A program made the position numbers and the translations under genes. DNA of 64,000 bases, from positions 2,300,993 to 2,364,992 of the forward strand of contig NC_011669.1 in NCBI RefSeq assembly GCF_000150955.2, read 5' to 3'. Source of the stretch: Phaeodactylum tricornutum CCAP 1055/1 (taxonomy: Eukaryota; Bacillariophyta; Bacillariophyceae; Surirellales; Neidiaceae). The notes under the pieces are model-generated. The model did not search any database. It saw only the letters and a list, made by a program, of their open reading frames with translations, and had not been told where the DNA came from. This document shows, one piece after another, positions 31,668 to 42,518 of the stretch; the first letter of the stretch is position 1; each line of letters starts with the position of its first letter.

Positions 31668-32300
31668 AGATGCCACCTATGTCGAAAAGTACTGAAAGTA
31701 AGTCGATCTAGCAGACTTTTAAGACATTGATGCCGGAGCGCGGATGTTTCTTAGAGGATCAAGCAATTTTGAAGGAATATCAGGTACTGGGCAACCTCGC
31801 TCACGTGGTGAACCCCCGAAGACTACACTTGTGAATGTGCTGATGCCGGAGCGCGGATTTTTCTTAGAGGATCAAGCAATTTTGCAGAAATATCTATGGC
31901 GATATTTTTATAATAGCGTTCACCTGAAGTAGAACATTAGCAGATGCTATATATTCAATGAATTTATGTCAGGTGCGTATCTACATTTGCTTGCATACGA
32001 AGTTTGCCGTGCTTGAGAAGGTGCAGTTCACTTCTTCTAAGATGTTCCAAGTAAAGGAAGAGAAGGGCTCGCTATCAAAACGACCTACCGTATTTGTGAT
32101 GACGATTAACAGTAAATGTTCTTCCCACGGTGTTTAGTCACGCGACCAAAATAGTAGTAGAACTGGAAAAGCGCGAACATCTTGAGCCAGACGGACGGGT
32201 TACGGTGACTGGACCGAACCCATGCGACGGCACCGTGGCCATCCTGAGCTACGTCAACACCTATCTGCATTCCTCTTACATCTGAAAGTTTCCTTTTCCC
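31668..32300. other. intergenic region between the TIR element and the sulfotransferase-like gene
   Basis: 633 bp containing the 44-bp direct repeats. Otherwise no gene, RNA or element is recognised. Confidence 0.45.
31728..31884 (+). repeat. 44-bp direct repeats, period 113 bp
   Basis: Copies at 31728-31771 and 31841-31884 differ at one base (GGATGTTTC against GGATTTTTC). In one frame each encodes MPERG(C/F)FLEDQAIL, so they may be remains of a repeated coding unit. They begin 61 bp outside the TIR element. Confidence 0.7.
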
Positions 32301-33631
32301 ATGCGTCTTCCAGCTGGCAGTAGATGCTGTTTATTGATCGCTTGCCGAGAAGGATGCGATACGATAGCTCCATCTATAGCTATGTCATTCGTAGAGAATC
32401 GCACCGGATCGAAAACGAAACGTTTAGTCTCTTTACTGCAAAAAGGAATGTTGCTTCTGATTACTGTGGGCATTCTTGTCACGATCTTCGATCTCCTAAC
32501 CTTCAAAGGTCTCCGCAGCGAGCATCTTCAGATAGCAAACGAGTCTCATCGTTGGAAAAGATTATCGGACACCTGTAGTGGTAAGGAACCTCTTTTGGAA
32601 CTAGTCACTCAAGCCGTTGGAAATGTTTCTATGGCACAAGCTTATATTCAGGACAACTGCAGAGCTTTGCCGACGTGGAAAGGCGTCAGCAACTTGTACG
32701 GACCTACGCCCGTCATTCTAGGTCTAGAGCACTGTGAAGACTTTCGCAGCAACCTTAATCAAGCGAAACCGCTCGGTGGCCTGAAAATTGCGGGCTTCTT
32801 CAACTCGGGTACCAATGCTATGGCACGAACGCTTATGGAAAATTTGAACGACGGAAAATATGGTAGCCGTGCGACTTTGGAGTCTACTATTAGAGCGCAG
32901 GGAGTTGTGACTCAAGTACCTTGGGGCAAGCATCGGTGGATCTTGGCAGATGAACTGGCTCGCTTGTCTCAGCCTGATATTCTACCCGTGGTAGTGGTAC
33001 GTGATCCGTACCGATGGATGCAGTCAATGGTAAGCGAGATATGCGGGAGCTATTGGATTATGTCACTTATTGATTTTCGTCTAACTATGTGTGTGTGCGT
33101 GCGTGTGTGTGTGTGTGTGTGTTCTCCATTTCTTGTTCTTTCCAGTGCAAGTCAACGTACACTTTAGTCTGGGATCGGGGACTTGCGAATCATTGTCCAA
33201 ATCTTGTGCCGTCCAACAATAAAGAGATGGAGATGAATGGAAACCGCTCTTCTTTTTCGGTGCAATTGACGCAAAGTGTCACCAGCACTCACCATTCGTT
33301 GGCGTCATTGTGGTCCTCTTGGTACGGATCGTACTTCCGCTCAAGTTCTCCGCGGCTAATTGTTCGCATGGAAGATTTAGTGTTCCACGGGCCGGAACTT
33401 GTGCGTCGATTGAGCGACTGTGTTGGAATAGACCGTGTTCAGCCCTTCGTGTTTCTTACCGAAGCTGCCAAAGATCACGGCCGGTCAACCGACTTGTTGA
33501 CAGCCATAGTCAAATATGGTAGTTCGGAAGGGCGTTACAGTGGCATGATGGTGCAAGACTTAGTTTACGCGAGGGATGCGTTATCGGCTGATCTTATGGA
33601 AACATTGCACTACCAATACGACAGTGTCTAG
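32301..33631 (+). CDS. sulfotransferase-like type II membrane protein
   Basis: Exons 32301-33029 and 33146-33631 (donor GTAAGC, acceptor TTCCAG, phase 0, intron 116 bp containing a GT microsatellite); 404 residues. A second in-frame ATG at 32382 would give 377 residues and places the membrane helix (MLLLITVGILVTIFDLLTF) near the N-terminus. The motifs FFNSGTNAMARTLMEN and VVVVRDPYRWMQSM match the 5'-phosphosulfate and 3'-phosphate loops of PAPS-dependent sulfotransferases. The C-terminal part (YGSYFRSSSPRLIVRMEDLV) resembles the family's substrate-side region. It probably acts in the Golgi lumen on glycans or lipids; the acceptor is unknown. The next gene on the same strand is another type II membrane enzyme. 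Confidence 0.7.
33087..33122 (+). repeat. GT microsatellite inside an intron
   Basis: A (GT)n run interrupted by GC, within the intron of the sulfotransferase-like gene. Confidence 0.8.
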
Positions 33632-34123
33632 CACACTAGGTAGTAGAGCTGGCCAGGGTCCGACCCTGCGAGGAGAAAAGTCATCGCTCTGTAGAGAGAG
33701 GGAACGGAACTAATAGGAAGTAATGTAACAGTAAGTAACCTACTAGAATGCTGGTGGTAGGGGTAATAACGGACCGATTTTTGAAAAAGAAGACTCATTC
33801 ACTGCCAATCATGTTACGCGACGACGATGGACAGACAGGAGTAGAATTTTTTCCGTGCACCTTCCGCGCCACATGTGAGGTGATGTCGGCGCCCTCTGAA
33901 ATAGGATGCGCTTTCTCGAATAACGGTTGTGTCAACCCCTCGCGATCTACCAGACGTGACGCGACTAGCGAATCGAGAAGCATCGAGAGGATAGTCGCTC
34001 GCAGTCAGCTAACATCACTTCCACAACTTGCTACGCTGGTTTTACTTCCATCCCTAGGGCACACATTACTTACCCGTCTTTTCCTCGAAGTCATTGTTGA
34101 ACGAGAAAATCAGAATCAGAGGA
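33632..34123. other. short intergenic region between two membrane-enzyme genes
   Basis: 492 bp. The frame at 33748-34161 has no recognisable features and overlaps the next start. A GTAACAGTAAGTAACC motif lies at about 33726. Confidence 0.4.
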
Positions 34124-35427
34124 ATGGTGAACGAAACGTCTTCCCTCCTTCGTCCCGCTGACATTTCGGGTTCCGGCCCCGAGAGACAGACGACTGGACA
34201 CGATCCCATCAAACCTGTAAGTTTCGTGCCATACTATGAACGTCGAAGACAAAAAAGAGGAATCTCACCCTTGACGATTTTCAGCAGAGCTCTCAAAGCG
34301 GATTCCCCCCAGCAACAGTACTACTTGCGCTGTCGACAATTATCTTGCTCGCATGCGGCTTGCGATACTATCCCACATCCCAGCAGCAACGACAGGTTTC
34401 TGTGGCCTTTCTCGGAAATTCCATGTTTTATTTCAACGATTTTCCGCGCTTCCTTGTTGAGTTATCGGACAATGGCATTCGTCAAGATTCTTGCTTGCAT
34501 GGCGGGGCCAGTATCCCCAGTTTGGTACAACAAGGCAACGGAATGTTTCCACAGTTTCAGACACCAGCCGCGATTTACGCCCAATCATCGGACGGCTCTC
34601 CTATCTTTGACTACGGTGCATGCTCGGCGAAAATGCTGTTGACGGGGACTAGCATTTACACTCCTGAACAGTACGAACGTTTCAACGAGACGGATGGGAT
34701 GGTCAAGAACCCTTGTCGAGAAGATTTAGTCTTCACCAGTTACATCGAGAAATACTACGCCACCAACAAGCCAAACTGGGATTACATCCTCATCAACGAT
34801 AATACTCGCAATCCAGCTCGCGGCTCGACGCGCCAAGCTTCGTTGCAAACCTTGCAACATTTCTATATTCCGTGGCTCCACAAAACTGGAGCGACGCCAG
34901 TCTTTCTGTGGACACACGCATACTCGGTCGAGTCCACACCTAAACGCAACATGACGGGTCTAGACGATGTGGCAAATTTCACCTCTTTGACAGGCGCTGG
35001 ATACCGCGCTTACGCGGAATTCTTGCAAGCCCACTTGCCGCCAACCCAGAAGCCACGAATCGCACCAAGTGGACTCGCCTTTTTGACGGTCTACGAAGAA
35101 AATTTGGAGATGTGGAAGAAACTCTTTCACAACGCCGACCATCTGCATGCCTCACCGCATGGTACCTTTTTGCAGGGATGTGTTGTTTATCACACGTTGT
35201 TTGGAAAAATGCCGGATCGGGACGTGGTAATTCGACGTGACATGGGATCATTATGGGCCACGGCTCGAATGATGCAACACTCCTGGGAACCGCCGAACCC
35301 TATGCTTCACGAAAGGGACGCAACTTATCTGTATGATGTTGCCGAACGCGTCATGAACGGTCATGTTCCGGAGACTTACATTGAGTACAATCGGGGAGAA
35401 GTTGCTGATACTGGCGATGATTCCTGA
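34124..35427 (+). CDS. SGNH-hydrolase-like type II membrane protein
   Basis: Exons 34124-34216 and 34285-35427 (donor GTAAGT, acceptor TTTCAG, phase 0, intron 68 bp); 411 residues. The splice joins a short cytosolic N-terminus to a membrane helix (ATVLLALSTIILLACGL). The lumenal part begins VSVAFLGNSMFYFND, where GNS takes the place of the GDS nucleophile block. DYILINDNTRNPA could be the Asn block, and DHLHASPHGTFLQG supplies a D-x-x-H-like catalytic end. SGNH enzymes include O-acyl esterases and O-acyltransferases of glycans. The role and substrate are inferred only from the fold. The frame continues from TTG at 34345 without the intron, but the intron gives both an ATG and the membrane anchor. 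Confidence 0.7.
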
Positions 35428-37544
35428 CTGTATGTTGCTGCCGGAATATAGCTCCGCGCCAGCCTAGTACAGGAATCTGGCAATCATCCGTGTTATGCAA
35501 TTGCGTGTGAGTGTAAATTTAACTCATTTAGATTGATTGTTGAGTGAAACTTTGCCTCTGAGAGAAAACCGGATTATTTTCAGACCATTTTAAGCATGTG
35601 GCACGGAGCGAGATCGCATACCAATTGTACAAGAGACGTCATTGTTGGTCATATTCAGCCGATTATCGCAGTCGCAGGTAGGACCAGATTGTGTGAAAGG
35701 GGACGGATGCAAGTGCTTACTGGCAACATCGGCAGAGAATCAAATTGAGTGACCTTCGGCGTCTAGTCTGTCTTTCGAGAATTTTCCAAGGCTAAAACCA
35801 GCGCAAGGACCCTCTTTCGCTGTTTTCACTAGTCTTCTGCAGTGCAGAATCAGTAACATTGACAGTTCTGGTCACGTCTGCATATTCTCTGCGTGTCTAG
35901 GCCAGAGATACATAGATTTACTGCTTCCTGATTCCTCTACGTTGAGCCAGCAATCTGCCTGGAAACTGCTTCAACAAGAACTTTATTCGATCTCATTCAC
36001 AGTCCATCCGAAACAAGTAGAAAGACGCATATCATCCTAAGTATTTGCAATCAGCATTCACTGGCCTGGACCCTTTGAAAGAATATGGTTGATGAGAAAG
36101 CGGCACCGAAAGTTTACACCATAAAGAGAGAATCGCTCTACTCAAATTGAGAGCTAAGGGTTGAGCAACGCTCAGGCATTCCAGAAGGTACAGCACCGCT
36201 GGCAGAGAAGCTTCGAATCTTCATTCTGTCACAGACCCATCACATGCTCTTGATCTTCGGTAAGGCGGTCCTTCCCGTAGCATCTTCGCCCGTTTGGTCA
36301 AAGAGCGTGTTGGTCGTGCATGTCACCAGAAAAGTGTGCAACAAATGCATCCCCATTCTTCATTGGTTGATGTAGATTTGCCAGCCTTTTTCAAATAACT
36401 CAGCTTCCGTGACAGCGATACTTTGCATATTTAGATGTCGAGGCACATTTACTGTTGATCGCATCAACAAAAAGAGGAAGCATGAAAGAGGTATAGATTC
36501 CCTGCAATAAACAGGATCTCTCGGAATAATATCAACTGTAAGATCTAAAAATACAATCTGCCCAATTTCATACGCTGGATGCTATCAAAGGCCCGATATT
36601 CGCAGAACCGTCATTGGATCGACTTACGGTATATAAGCGGAGTCTTTTTTCTTTTTCGAGACGTAGATTTGACAGTCAAGTGTAAGCGAGAAATGATCGG
36701 CGCCCCGGGCTTAAAAAGCTTCATTGCATCAATGATGTCAGTCTAAAATTATGTTCGTGGTGGGGTGATATCGTCCGTCATTGACATACGCGAGGAGGGG
36801 AAAGTGCATAGGAATTATCAGTCGAGGCTTGGAATCCTTGTGGGTACAACAGTATTACTTAAAGTTCTGTTGACAACAGAACTGTTCGAATACGTCAGCA
36901 GAATTTTCTCTGGAATTCGTATTAGCAATAAGAATTATGAAGTATTGTTGAAAATCAGAACTTTGCAGGTCATATTTGGTACCGTATCTTACGCCTGTGC
37001 AGATCGGTTAAGTCTGTCGCTGTAATGGTACGGAGACGAGGTTTTGAAAGACAGAAATAGACCCATGAACAGTACTCCAGTTTTAACTGTAAACGCTCCA
37101 ATTCGTTTTCGTCGAGAACATCTGACTGTGAATATGTTGACAGACTACAATAGTTCCGTAGAGGTCCATGCAACTGCATCCGACCTCAAATGCGGACTTT
37201 TTCCTTCTCGTGCCTGAAACGTGATGGGAAGAATTGAATCTTCCAATGAATCTTTGAGATCAGCGAGGTCCGCCCAGAAACACGGGACTTGATGCGAATG
37301 CTTTCCGTTTCGGGTCGTTGAAGACTTGTTTCTTGATAAGAGTGAATACGCAATCTTCTACCACAAATCGGTTGGCTCACTTTTCGCCAATGGCTGTACT
37401 GAACGAGAACAAGAAAACAGGTGCGTATGTGTAAGGCGAATCTATCACTTTTTCTGCATAATTGTGGCGTCTTCATCCTAACAGTGCTTTCCTTCTCGGT
37501 CTCTTGGTTCTCAAGAGAGTTTGTTTGACCGAAACTAGAGCGAA
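35428..37544. other. 2.1 kb without a recognisable gene
   Basis: No long frame on either strand and no RNA motif. A 10-1-10 palindrome at 36863-36883, a TATATAAG string near 36631 and a TGACTGTGAAT motif at 37123-37133 are the only signals noticed. It is likely the 5' region of the large synthetase gene, or it may hold non-coding RNA that I cannot see. Confidence 0.45.
36863..36883. repeat. 21-bp perfect palindrome (10-1-10)
   Basis: AGTTCTGTTG-A-CAACAGAACT. No partner sequence or flanking gene explains it. Confidence 0.7.
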
Positions 37545-40500
37545 ATGGCACCGCAGCAACGAATCGAGGCCGTGCTCGACAAGGAAGGTACAACTCCGGT
37601 CCTTCCTCTCCTTCAAGCAGCTCAGCATCTTCTGAAGCCTAACGGTTCGATCGTTGGCCGCGATGTGGCCGACACGATCCGCCCTTTATTTCGAACTTTT
37701 TGTTCGGCTATTCCGACTTTCTACGAGGAAGCAAAAACTAAGCCGGCTCTCGCGAGTATTGATGGACGCAGCCCCATTTCACATTCTCGCATTCACGAAT
37801 TTATTGTCAACGAATACGGCCCCACCCTTCATGCTCTCGGGTTCGGACGAGGCCATCGAATCGCATTGGTCTTGCCGAACGGGCCGGAATTAGCCTTGGC
37901 GATCGTCGCTACCGCTCAATACGCATCCTGTGTGCCCTTGTCGGCCAACGGCGCCGCTAGCGAGTTGAAAGCCGATCTGCTGCGTGCCGGGGTCGATCTC
38001 GTCGTCGGTCCATACTCAGGTCGTATTCATAACGATTTTATCCAAAACTCGCAAGCAACCGACGAGCGCTTCCACGTCATGCCATGGACGGAAACAGACT
38101 GGAGCATGTTTGCAGAGATCGAACAAACCGCTACAGGTTTGGGAATCCCTTTTGCGGGGTTGGTTCCGAGTCCCTACGAGTCGGGTATTTTCAAAATTGT
38201 TACCAACGCAGCGACGGACACTCTGCGATTCTCCGATCGTCACGAGATTATTTGTCCTATAAATCGAAGCACCAAGGCTTTTTTGACCAAAGAAAACACC
38301 TTGAATGATGAGGTACTCGTCTTGTTCACATCAGGAACTACCGGTAACAAAAAGCTTGTCCCACACCAACTCGGTGACATCTTAACTGCAGCAACGACGA
38401 TTGCTTTGAGCTGGGCTCTAACTCCCGACGACGTCAACTGCAACCTCATGCCCCTCTTTCACGTCGGAGGCATTGTCCGTCAGGTCTTTTCACCCCTCGT
38501 CTCCGGCGGTTGTGTAATTTGCTGTCCTAGCTTTGATCCAAGCATCTTTTGGCTGCTACACGTAACAAAACAAGCCTTTACTTGGTACTACGCCGCGCCC
38601 ACCATGCATCAATTGATTTTGCAAACGGGACAAGCAGACGGGTTCTTGGTAGAAGGCAAACATTGTCCACCTTTGCGAATGATTGCCAACGCTGCTGGGG
38701 GGTTGTTACCCTCGTTGGCACTGCAGCTACGGGATACATTTGTCGGTGCCACCGTGCTGCCATCCTACGGAATGACCGAGTGTATGCCAATCAGTTCTCC
38801 GCCGGCAACTTATCAGTTGGAGAAACCTGGAACGTCGGGAGTGGCTGTGGGACCGGAAATTGCTATTCTCAATACAACGACAATGAAATCGTTACCGATC
38901 GGAGAAGATGGTCCAATTTGCGTTCGTGGTGATCCTTGTTTCCGTGGTTACGGAAGGATTGCCAATGATTTTTCGGAGGCCGTGAATGACACATTTATGG
39001 CTGACGGTTGGTTCAATACCGGTGATCTAGGACACTTGGACAAGGACGGCTATCTCTTTATTACTGGCCGTTCGAAGGAAGTCATCAATCGCGGGGGTGA
39101 AATCATAAGTCCCATGGAGGTCGAAGAAGCGGTCCTTAGCCATTCCGATATTTCTTTGGCAGCTGCCTTTAGCGCTCCTCATGATGTCCTTCAAGAAGTT
39201 GTCGGTATTGTTGTGGTTATGATGGCAGACCGTCCCCGTCTTGATCTAGCCTCTCTTCATGAGTTTCTGGGAGAGCGATTGGCAGCCCCTAAATGGCCGC
39301 AGTGCTTGATCTTTATGGATGGTTTGCCCAAGAGCCACACTAACAAGCTTCTCCGTGTCAAGCTTGGCAGCCGACTGGGGCTGCCTGAACTCAGGGATGA
39401 TATGCTCGCAATAGATCGTACATGGGAAGGCAAGTGTCCACCGCAGGGGACGCCGTTGGATGTTGCCATACCAGTTTTTCCTGTTTCCGTTTCGGCCGAG
39501 GAAATCGAAGAAAAGCTTGCCAGTATGTTGGTGACCACAAAAAATCAAAATTTGCGGGTAATTCCACATAGCACCCGGACCGGGTCCCTCGTTTGCTATG
39601 TCTACAACCTTGATCGAATGGATGCAATTTTGCTAGCCCGCAAGGCTTTACCAAGATATGCGGTACCCAGTCACTTTGTTTCGCTTGACACAATCGAGCT
39701 TTTGTCGGGAAAAGTTCTGCCTTCTCCGAGTATGAAGGATGCCGTGGCTTCTCTTCTCCAACGCTCGTCAAGCGCCAATACAATTGATCCTGTAGTCGAT
39801 AACTTGCAGAGCTTGTTTGCAGAGCTTTTGTCTTTGGATTATCTCCCTGGGCCTGAAGCTAACTTTTTCCACATCGGAGGAAGTTCAATGTTGGCGTCAC
39901 AGTTGGCTAGCAAACTTCGAAAGCAATTTGGGATAGCCTGTAGTGGGGCTGAAATTTTCCACAGTACAAACTGTAACGACCTTGCCAAGCTTATTTACCA
40001 ACGAAGCGACGACTTTGCGACGATTTCACCAATAGATTCGAAATTGAATGATCAATCAGGCCCAAGCGGACGTGTTGTTGACGACCATGGCGCACCCTTC
40101 CCCTCAAAACGTCTAGCTATGGATGGTTCATTCCTTCGCTCACTATTTCAGCTTGTGCCTATTCTAATTATATTTCCAATTTGGCAGATATCGCGCTATA
40201 TCCTCTTTTTCTGCTTCCTACTCTGGTCGATTGATGTTGTTCCTGGTACCCGCGATATCGGAACCTTTATTGCTGCCTATTTGGCATTTCATTTGTGCTG
40301 GATTACTATAACGCCGCTCGTGTTTGTTGCCATCAAATGGAGCGTGATTGGTCGCTACAAAGCAGGGCGCTACCCAATTTGGGGTAGCTACTACTTACGG
40401 TGGTGGTTTGTTGACATCTGCCGCAAACTTTTTCTTCGTGGCATCTGGGGTTCCAACGAGGTGTACCTGAACATCTACTACCGCCTACTGGGGGCCAAGA

Positions 40501-42518
40501 TTGGCAAGGGTGCCCGCATTAGTCTAGAGGCTGACTTGGCCGAATTTGACTTGGTAAACGTTGGGGAAAACGCCGCTGTAGAAGATTGCACGCTAAGGGC
40601 CTTTGGAGTAGACAATGGTGCCATGATTCTTGGACCGGTGCATGTCGGAAATAACGGCAGTGTTGGAGCGAAGTCAGTGGTCGCTCCCTTTACTTCAGTC
40701 CCTGACGATGGTCACCTCGGACCAGTGACTTCGAGCTATGAAGTAGGAAAAGCTCTGGACTTGAAGAACAGACAGTTTAATCGTCGATGCCTGGCTGAGC
40801 CCAGCATTTGGCTCCAGGTTTGTCTGGGTTCGCCGATCACCTTTGCTGTAAACTGCTTTGCTCAAATTCCCTCGTTGCTGATCCTTATATGGATGCTGAG
40901 ATACAAAGGCCAGCGTGGCGAGGAGTTCTTGACTCTGAATGATTTAATGGAGTGGCTTTGCGATCCTAAGCGTATCCCGTTCTACATTGGAATTCGTGTT
41001 GCTCGCAATATTGTGTCTCCTTTTTTTTACATGGCGGCTGCCATTGTTGCCAAAAAGACTGTGATTGGCAAGTTTACAGCCGGTCCGCGTGACACTTGGT
41101 CCAGCTGGTCTCTGTTTCGTCACTGGCTAGCTGCAACTTTATTCTCTCGTAAAAAAATTCAGGCCGTCACGGATTTGATCGGCCGTCACTACGAACTTGT
41201 TAGTGTCTTGTACCGTCTCCTCGGTGCCAAAGTTGGAAAACGTGTTTTTTGGCCGGGCTCACAACCTGTGTTCACCGGTGAATTTGATTTGTTGGAAATT
41301 GGCGATGACGTTGTCTTTGGCTCGCGTTCTGGTATTTTCATGACGACAGACACTTCATGCGAAAAGGTTGTTTTGTGTGCCGGTGCCAATGTTGCTGACA
41401 ATTGTGTTGTCCTTCCTGGAAGCGTTGTCGGCAAAAACGCTGTGCTGGGGTCAAACTCTGTTTGTCCACTCGGATGGTACTTGCCCGAGGGTAGCGTCTG
41501 GTTTGGATCTAAGGGCTGCGAGCCCGATTGCCTCGACAAGGGTGTAGTCACAGATTTCGATGGTCCGATTCTAGTCACTGATATTGACGTAAAGACGGTT
41601 CCGATGGTTGGAGATGCTACGACTCTTCGCCCTTTCGGTAAAGCTTTTTACAGAGGAGAAGCGTCTTACAGCGTTTGGCCCTTACATGTGATTATCGCAG
41701 CGACTCTCTTGATCAGAAGTATCCTGAGTGTGTTTCACACGCTTCCGTTGCTAGGTGCAATTCAAGGCGGTGGCGCCATTCTATATGGTCTTCCTCTTAT
41801 TGACCGGGTCTACGATAGTCATGAGTACAACTTTTTCCACGTGTATTTTGCGATTTTGTTTGTCTTTTTCTTCACGCACGCGCTTCGCGTCGCACTTTGG
41901 CTTGTGATTGAACTGACGGCCAAATGGACTTTGATGGGGCGTCGAGAAGAAGGCCGTTACAACTATGATACGAGCTCGTACGCACAGCGATGGGAGCTCT
42001 ATCAGCTTATTTCCAAAGTTCGAAAATTCAATCGTCTCAACTTTTTGGACTTCTTGTCCGGTACCCCTTTTATGGCTGCATACTTTCGGCTGAACGGAGG
42101 CAGAATTGGTCGGGATTGTTGCCTATTTCCTGCTGGGGCCGACCCTTTCATGCCCGAACCCGATTTGGTCACGATGGGCGACCGCTGTGTTGTGGATTGC
42201 GCTTCTATTGTCTGCCATTTGAACACACGCGGCAACTTTGAACTAGCCAGAATCACTCTAGAAAATGAATGTACGCTTCGTACACGTTCTCGTTTGCAGC
42301 AAGGCTGTTACATGGAACATGGCTCGCAACTGTTAGAGAAAAGTTTGGCAATGACAGGAGAAGTTATCGAAGCCAACAGCGTTTGGCAAGGTGGCCCAGC
42401 GTCATGGTGGTTCCAGTACTCTCAACGTAGTCTGTACATGGCGGATGAAGAGGAAACTGCCGATGAAAAAACCAATCTTTTGAAAGCTAAAGTGTCTTCG
42501 TACAACGTTCAGCTTTAG
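37545..42518 (+). CDS. AMP-ligase/carrier/three membrane-hexapeptide units: Pls-like synthetase
   Basis: Single exon, 1657 residues. Residues ~1-640 form an AMP-forming ligase: LFTSGTTGNKK near 257, YGMTECMP, GWFNTGDLG, GRSKEVINRGGEI and PKSHTNKLLR. It looks closer to AAE3/Pcs60 acyl-CoA synthetases than to amino-acid adenylation domains. A second small-subdomain-like stretch (LPRYAVPSHFVSLD, SGKVLPSPSMKDA) follows. The carrier domain has NFFHIGGSSMLASQL near 773-786, with the pantetheine Ser in GGSS. Three units follow, each with hydrophobic helices then hexapeptide-repeat-type sequence: helices ~865-935 then YYRLLGAKIGKGARIS; helices ~1080-1190 then YRLLGAKVGKRVFWPG; helices ~1380-1470 then YFRLNGGRIGRDCCLF. 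This is the A-T-(membrane-domain)x3 layout of bacterial poly-lysine synthetase (Pls) and related enzymes. It should load a carboxylic acid on the carrier and pass it to a membrane-side transferase. The substrate is unknown. Confidence 0.8.
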   Translation: MAPQQRIEAVLDKEGTTPVLPLLQAAQHLLKPNGSIVGRDVADTIRPLFRTFCSAIPTFYEEAKTKPALASIDGRSPISHSRIHEFIVNEYGPTLHALGFGRGHRIALVLPNGPELALAIVATAQYASCVPLSANGAASELKADLLRAGVDLVVGPYSGRIHNDFIQNSQATDERFHVMPWTETDWSMFAEIEQTATGLGIPFAGLVPSPYESGIFKIVTNAATDTLRFSDRHEIICPINRSTKAFLTKENTLNDEVLVLFTSGTTGNKKLVPHQLGDILTAATTIALSWALTPDDVNCNLMPLFHVGGIVRQVFSPLVSGGCVICCPSFDPSIFWLLHVTKQAFTWYYAAPTMHQLILQTGQADGFLVEGKHCPPLRMIANAAGGLLPSLALQLRDTFVGATVLPSYGMTECMPISSPPATYQLEKPGTSGVAVGPEIAILNTTTMKSLPIGEDGPICVRGDPCFRGYGRIANDFSEAVNDTFMADGWFNTGDLGHLDKDGYLFITGRSKEVINRGGEIISPMEVEEAVLSHSDISLAAAFSAPHDVLQEVVGIVVVMMADRPRLDLASLHEFLGERLAAPKWPQCLIFMDGLPKSHTNKLLRVKLGSRLGLPELRDDMLAIDRTWEGKCPPQGTPLDVAIPVFPVSVSAEEIEEKLASMLVTTKNQNLRVIPHSTRTGSLVCYVYNLDRMDAILLARKALPRYAVPSHFVSLDTIELLSGKVLPSPSMKDAVASLLQRSSSANTIDPVVDNLQSLFAELLSLDYLPGPEANFFHIGGSSMLASQLASKLRKQFGIACSGAEIFHSTNCNDLAKLIYQRSDDFATISPIDSKLNDQSGPSGRVVDDHGAPFPSKRLAMDGSFLRSLFQLVPILIIFPIWQISRYILFFCFLLWSIDVVPGTRDIGTFIAAYLAFHLCWITITPLVFVAIKWSVIGRYKAGRYPIWGSYYLRWWFVDICRKLFLRGIWGSNEVYLNIYYRLLGAKIGKGARISLEADLAEFDLVNVGENAAVEDCTLRAFGVDNGAMILGPVHVGNNGSVGAKSVVAPFTSVPDDGHLGPVTSSYEVGKALDLKNRQFNRRCLAEPSIWLQVCLGSPITFAVNCFAQIPSLLILIWMLRYKGQRGEEFLTLNDLMEWLCDPKRIPFYIGIRVARNIVSPFFYMAAAIVAKKTVIGKFTAGPRDTWSSWSLFRHWLAATLFSRKKIQAVTDLIGRHYELVSVLYRLLGAKVGKRVFWPGSQPVFTGEFDLLEIGDDVVFGSRSGIFMTTDTSCEKVVLCAGANVADNCVVLPGSVVGKNAVLGSNSVCPLGWYLPEGSVWFGSKGCEPDCLDKGVVTDFDGPILVTDIDVKTVPMVGDATTLRPFGKAFYRGEASYSVWPLHVIIAATLLIRSILSVFHTLPLLGAIQGGGAILYGLPLIDRVYDSHEYNFFHVYFAILFVFFFTHALRVALWLVIELTAKWTLMGRREEGRYNYDTSSYAQRWELYQLISKVRKFNRLNFLDFLSGTPFMAAYFRLNGGRIGRDCCLFPAGADPFMPEPDLVTMGDRCVVDCASIVCHLNTRGNFELARITLENECTLRTRSRLQQGCYMEHGSQLLEKSLAMTGEVIEANSVWQGGPASWWFQYSQRSLYMADEEETADEKTNLLKAKVSSYNVQL

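Noticed and set aside
36631-36640. TATATAAG as a TATA box for the synthetase gene
   Set aside because: It lies over 900 bp before the start with no other support; AT-rich chance match is likely.
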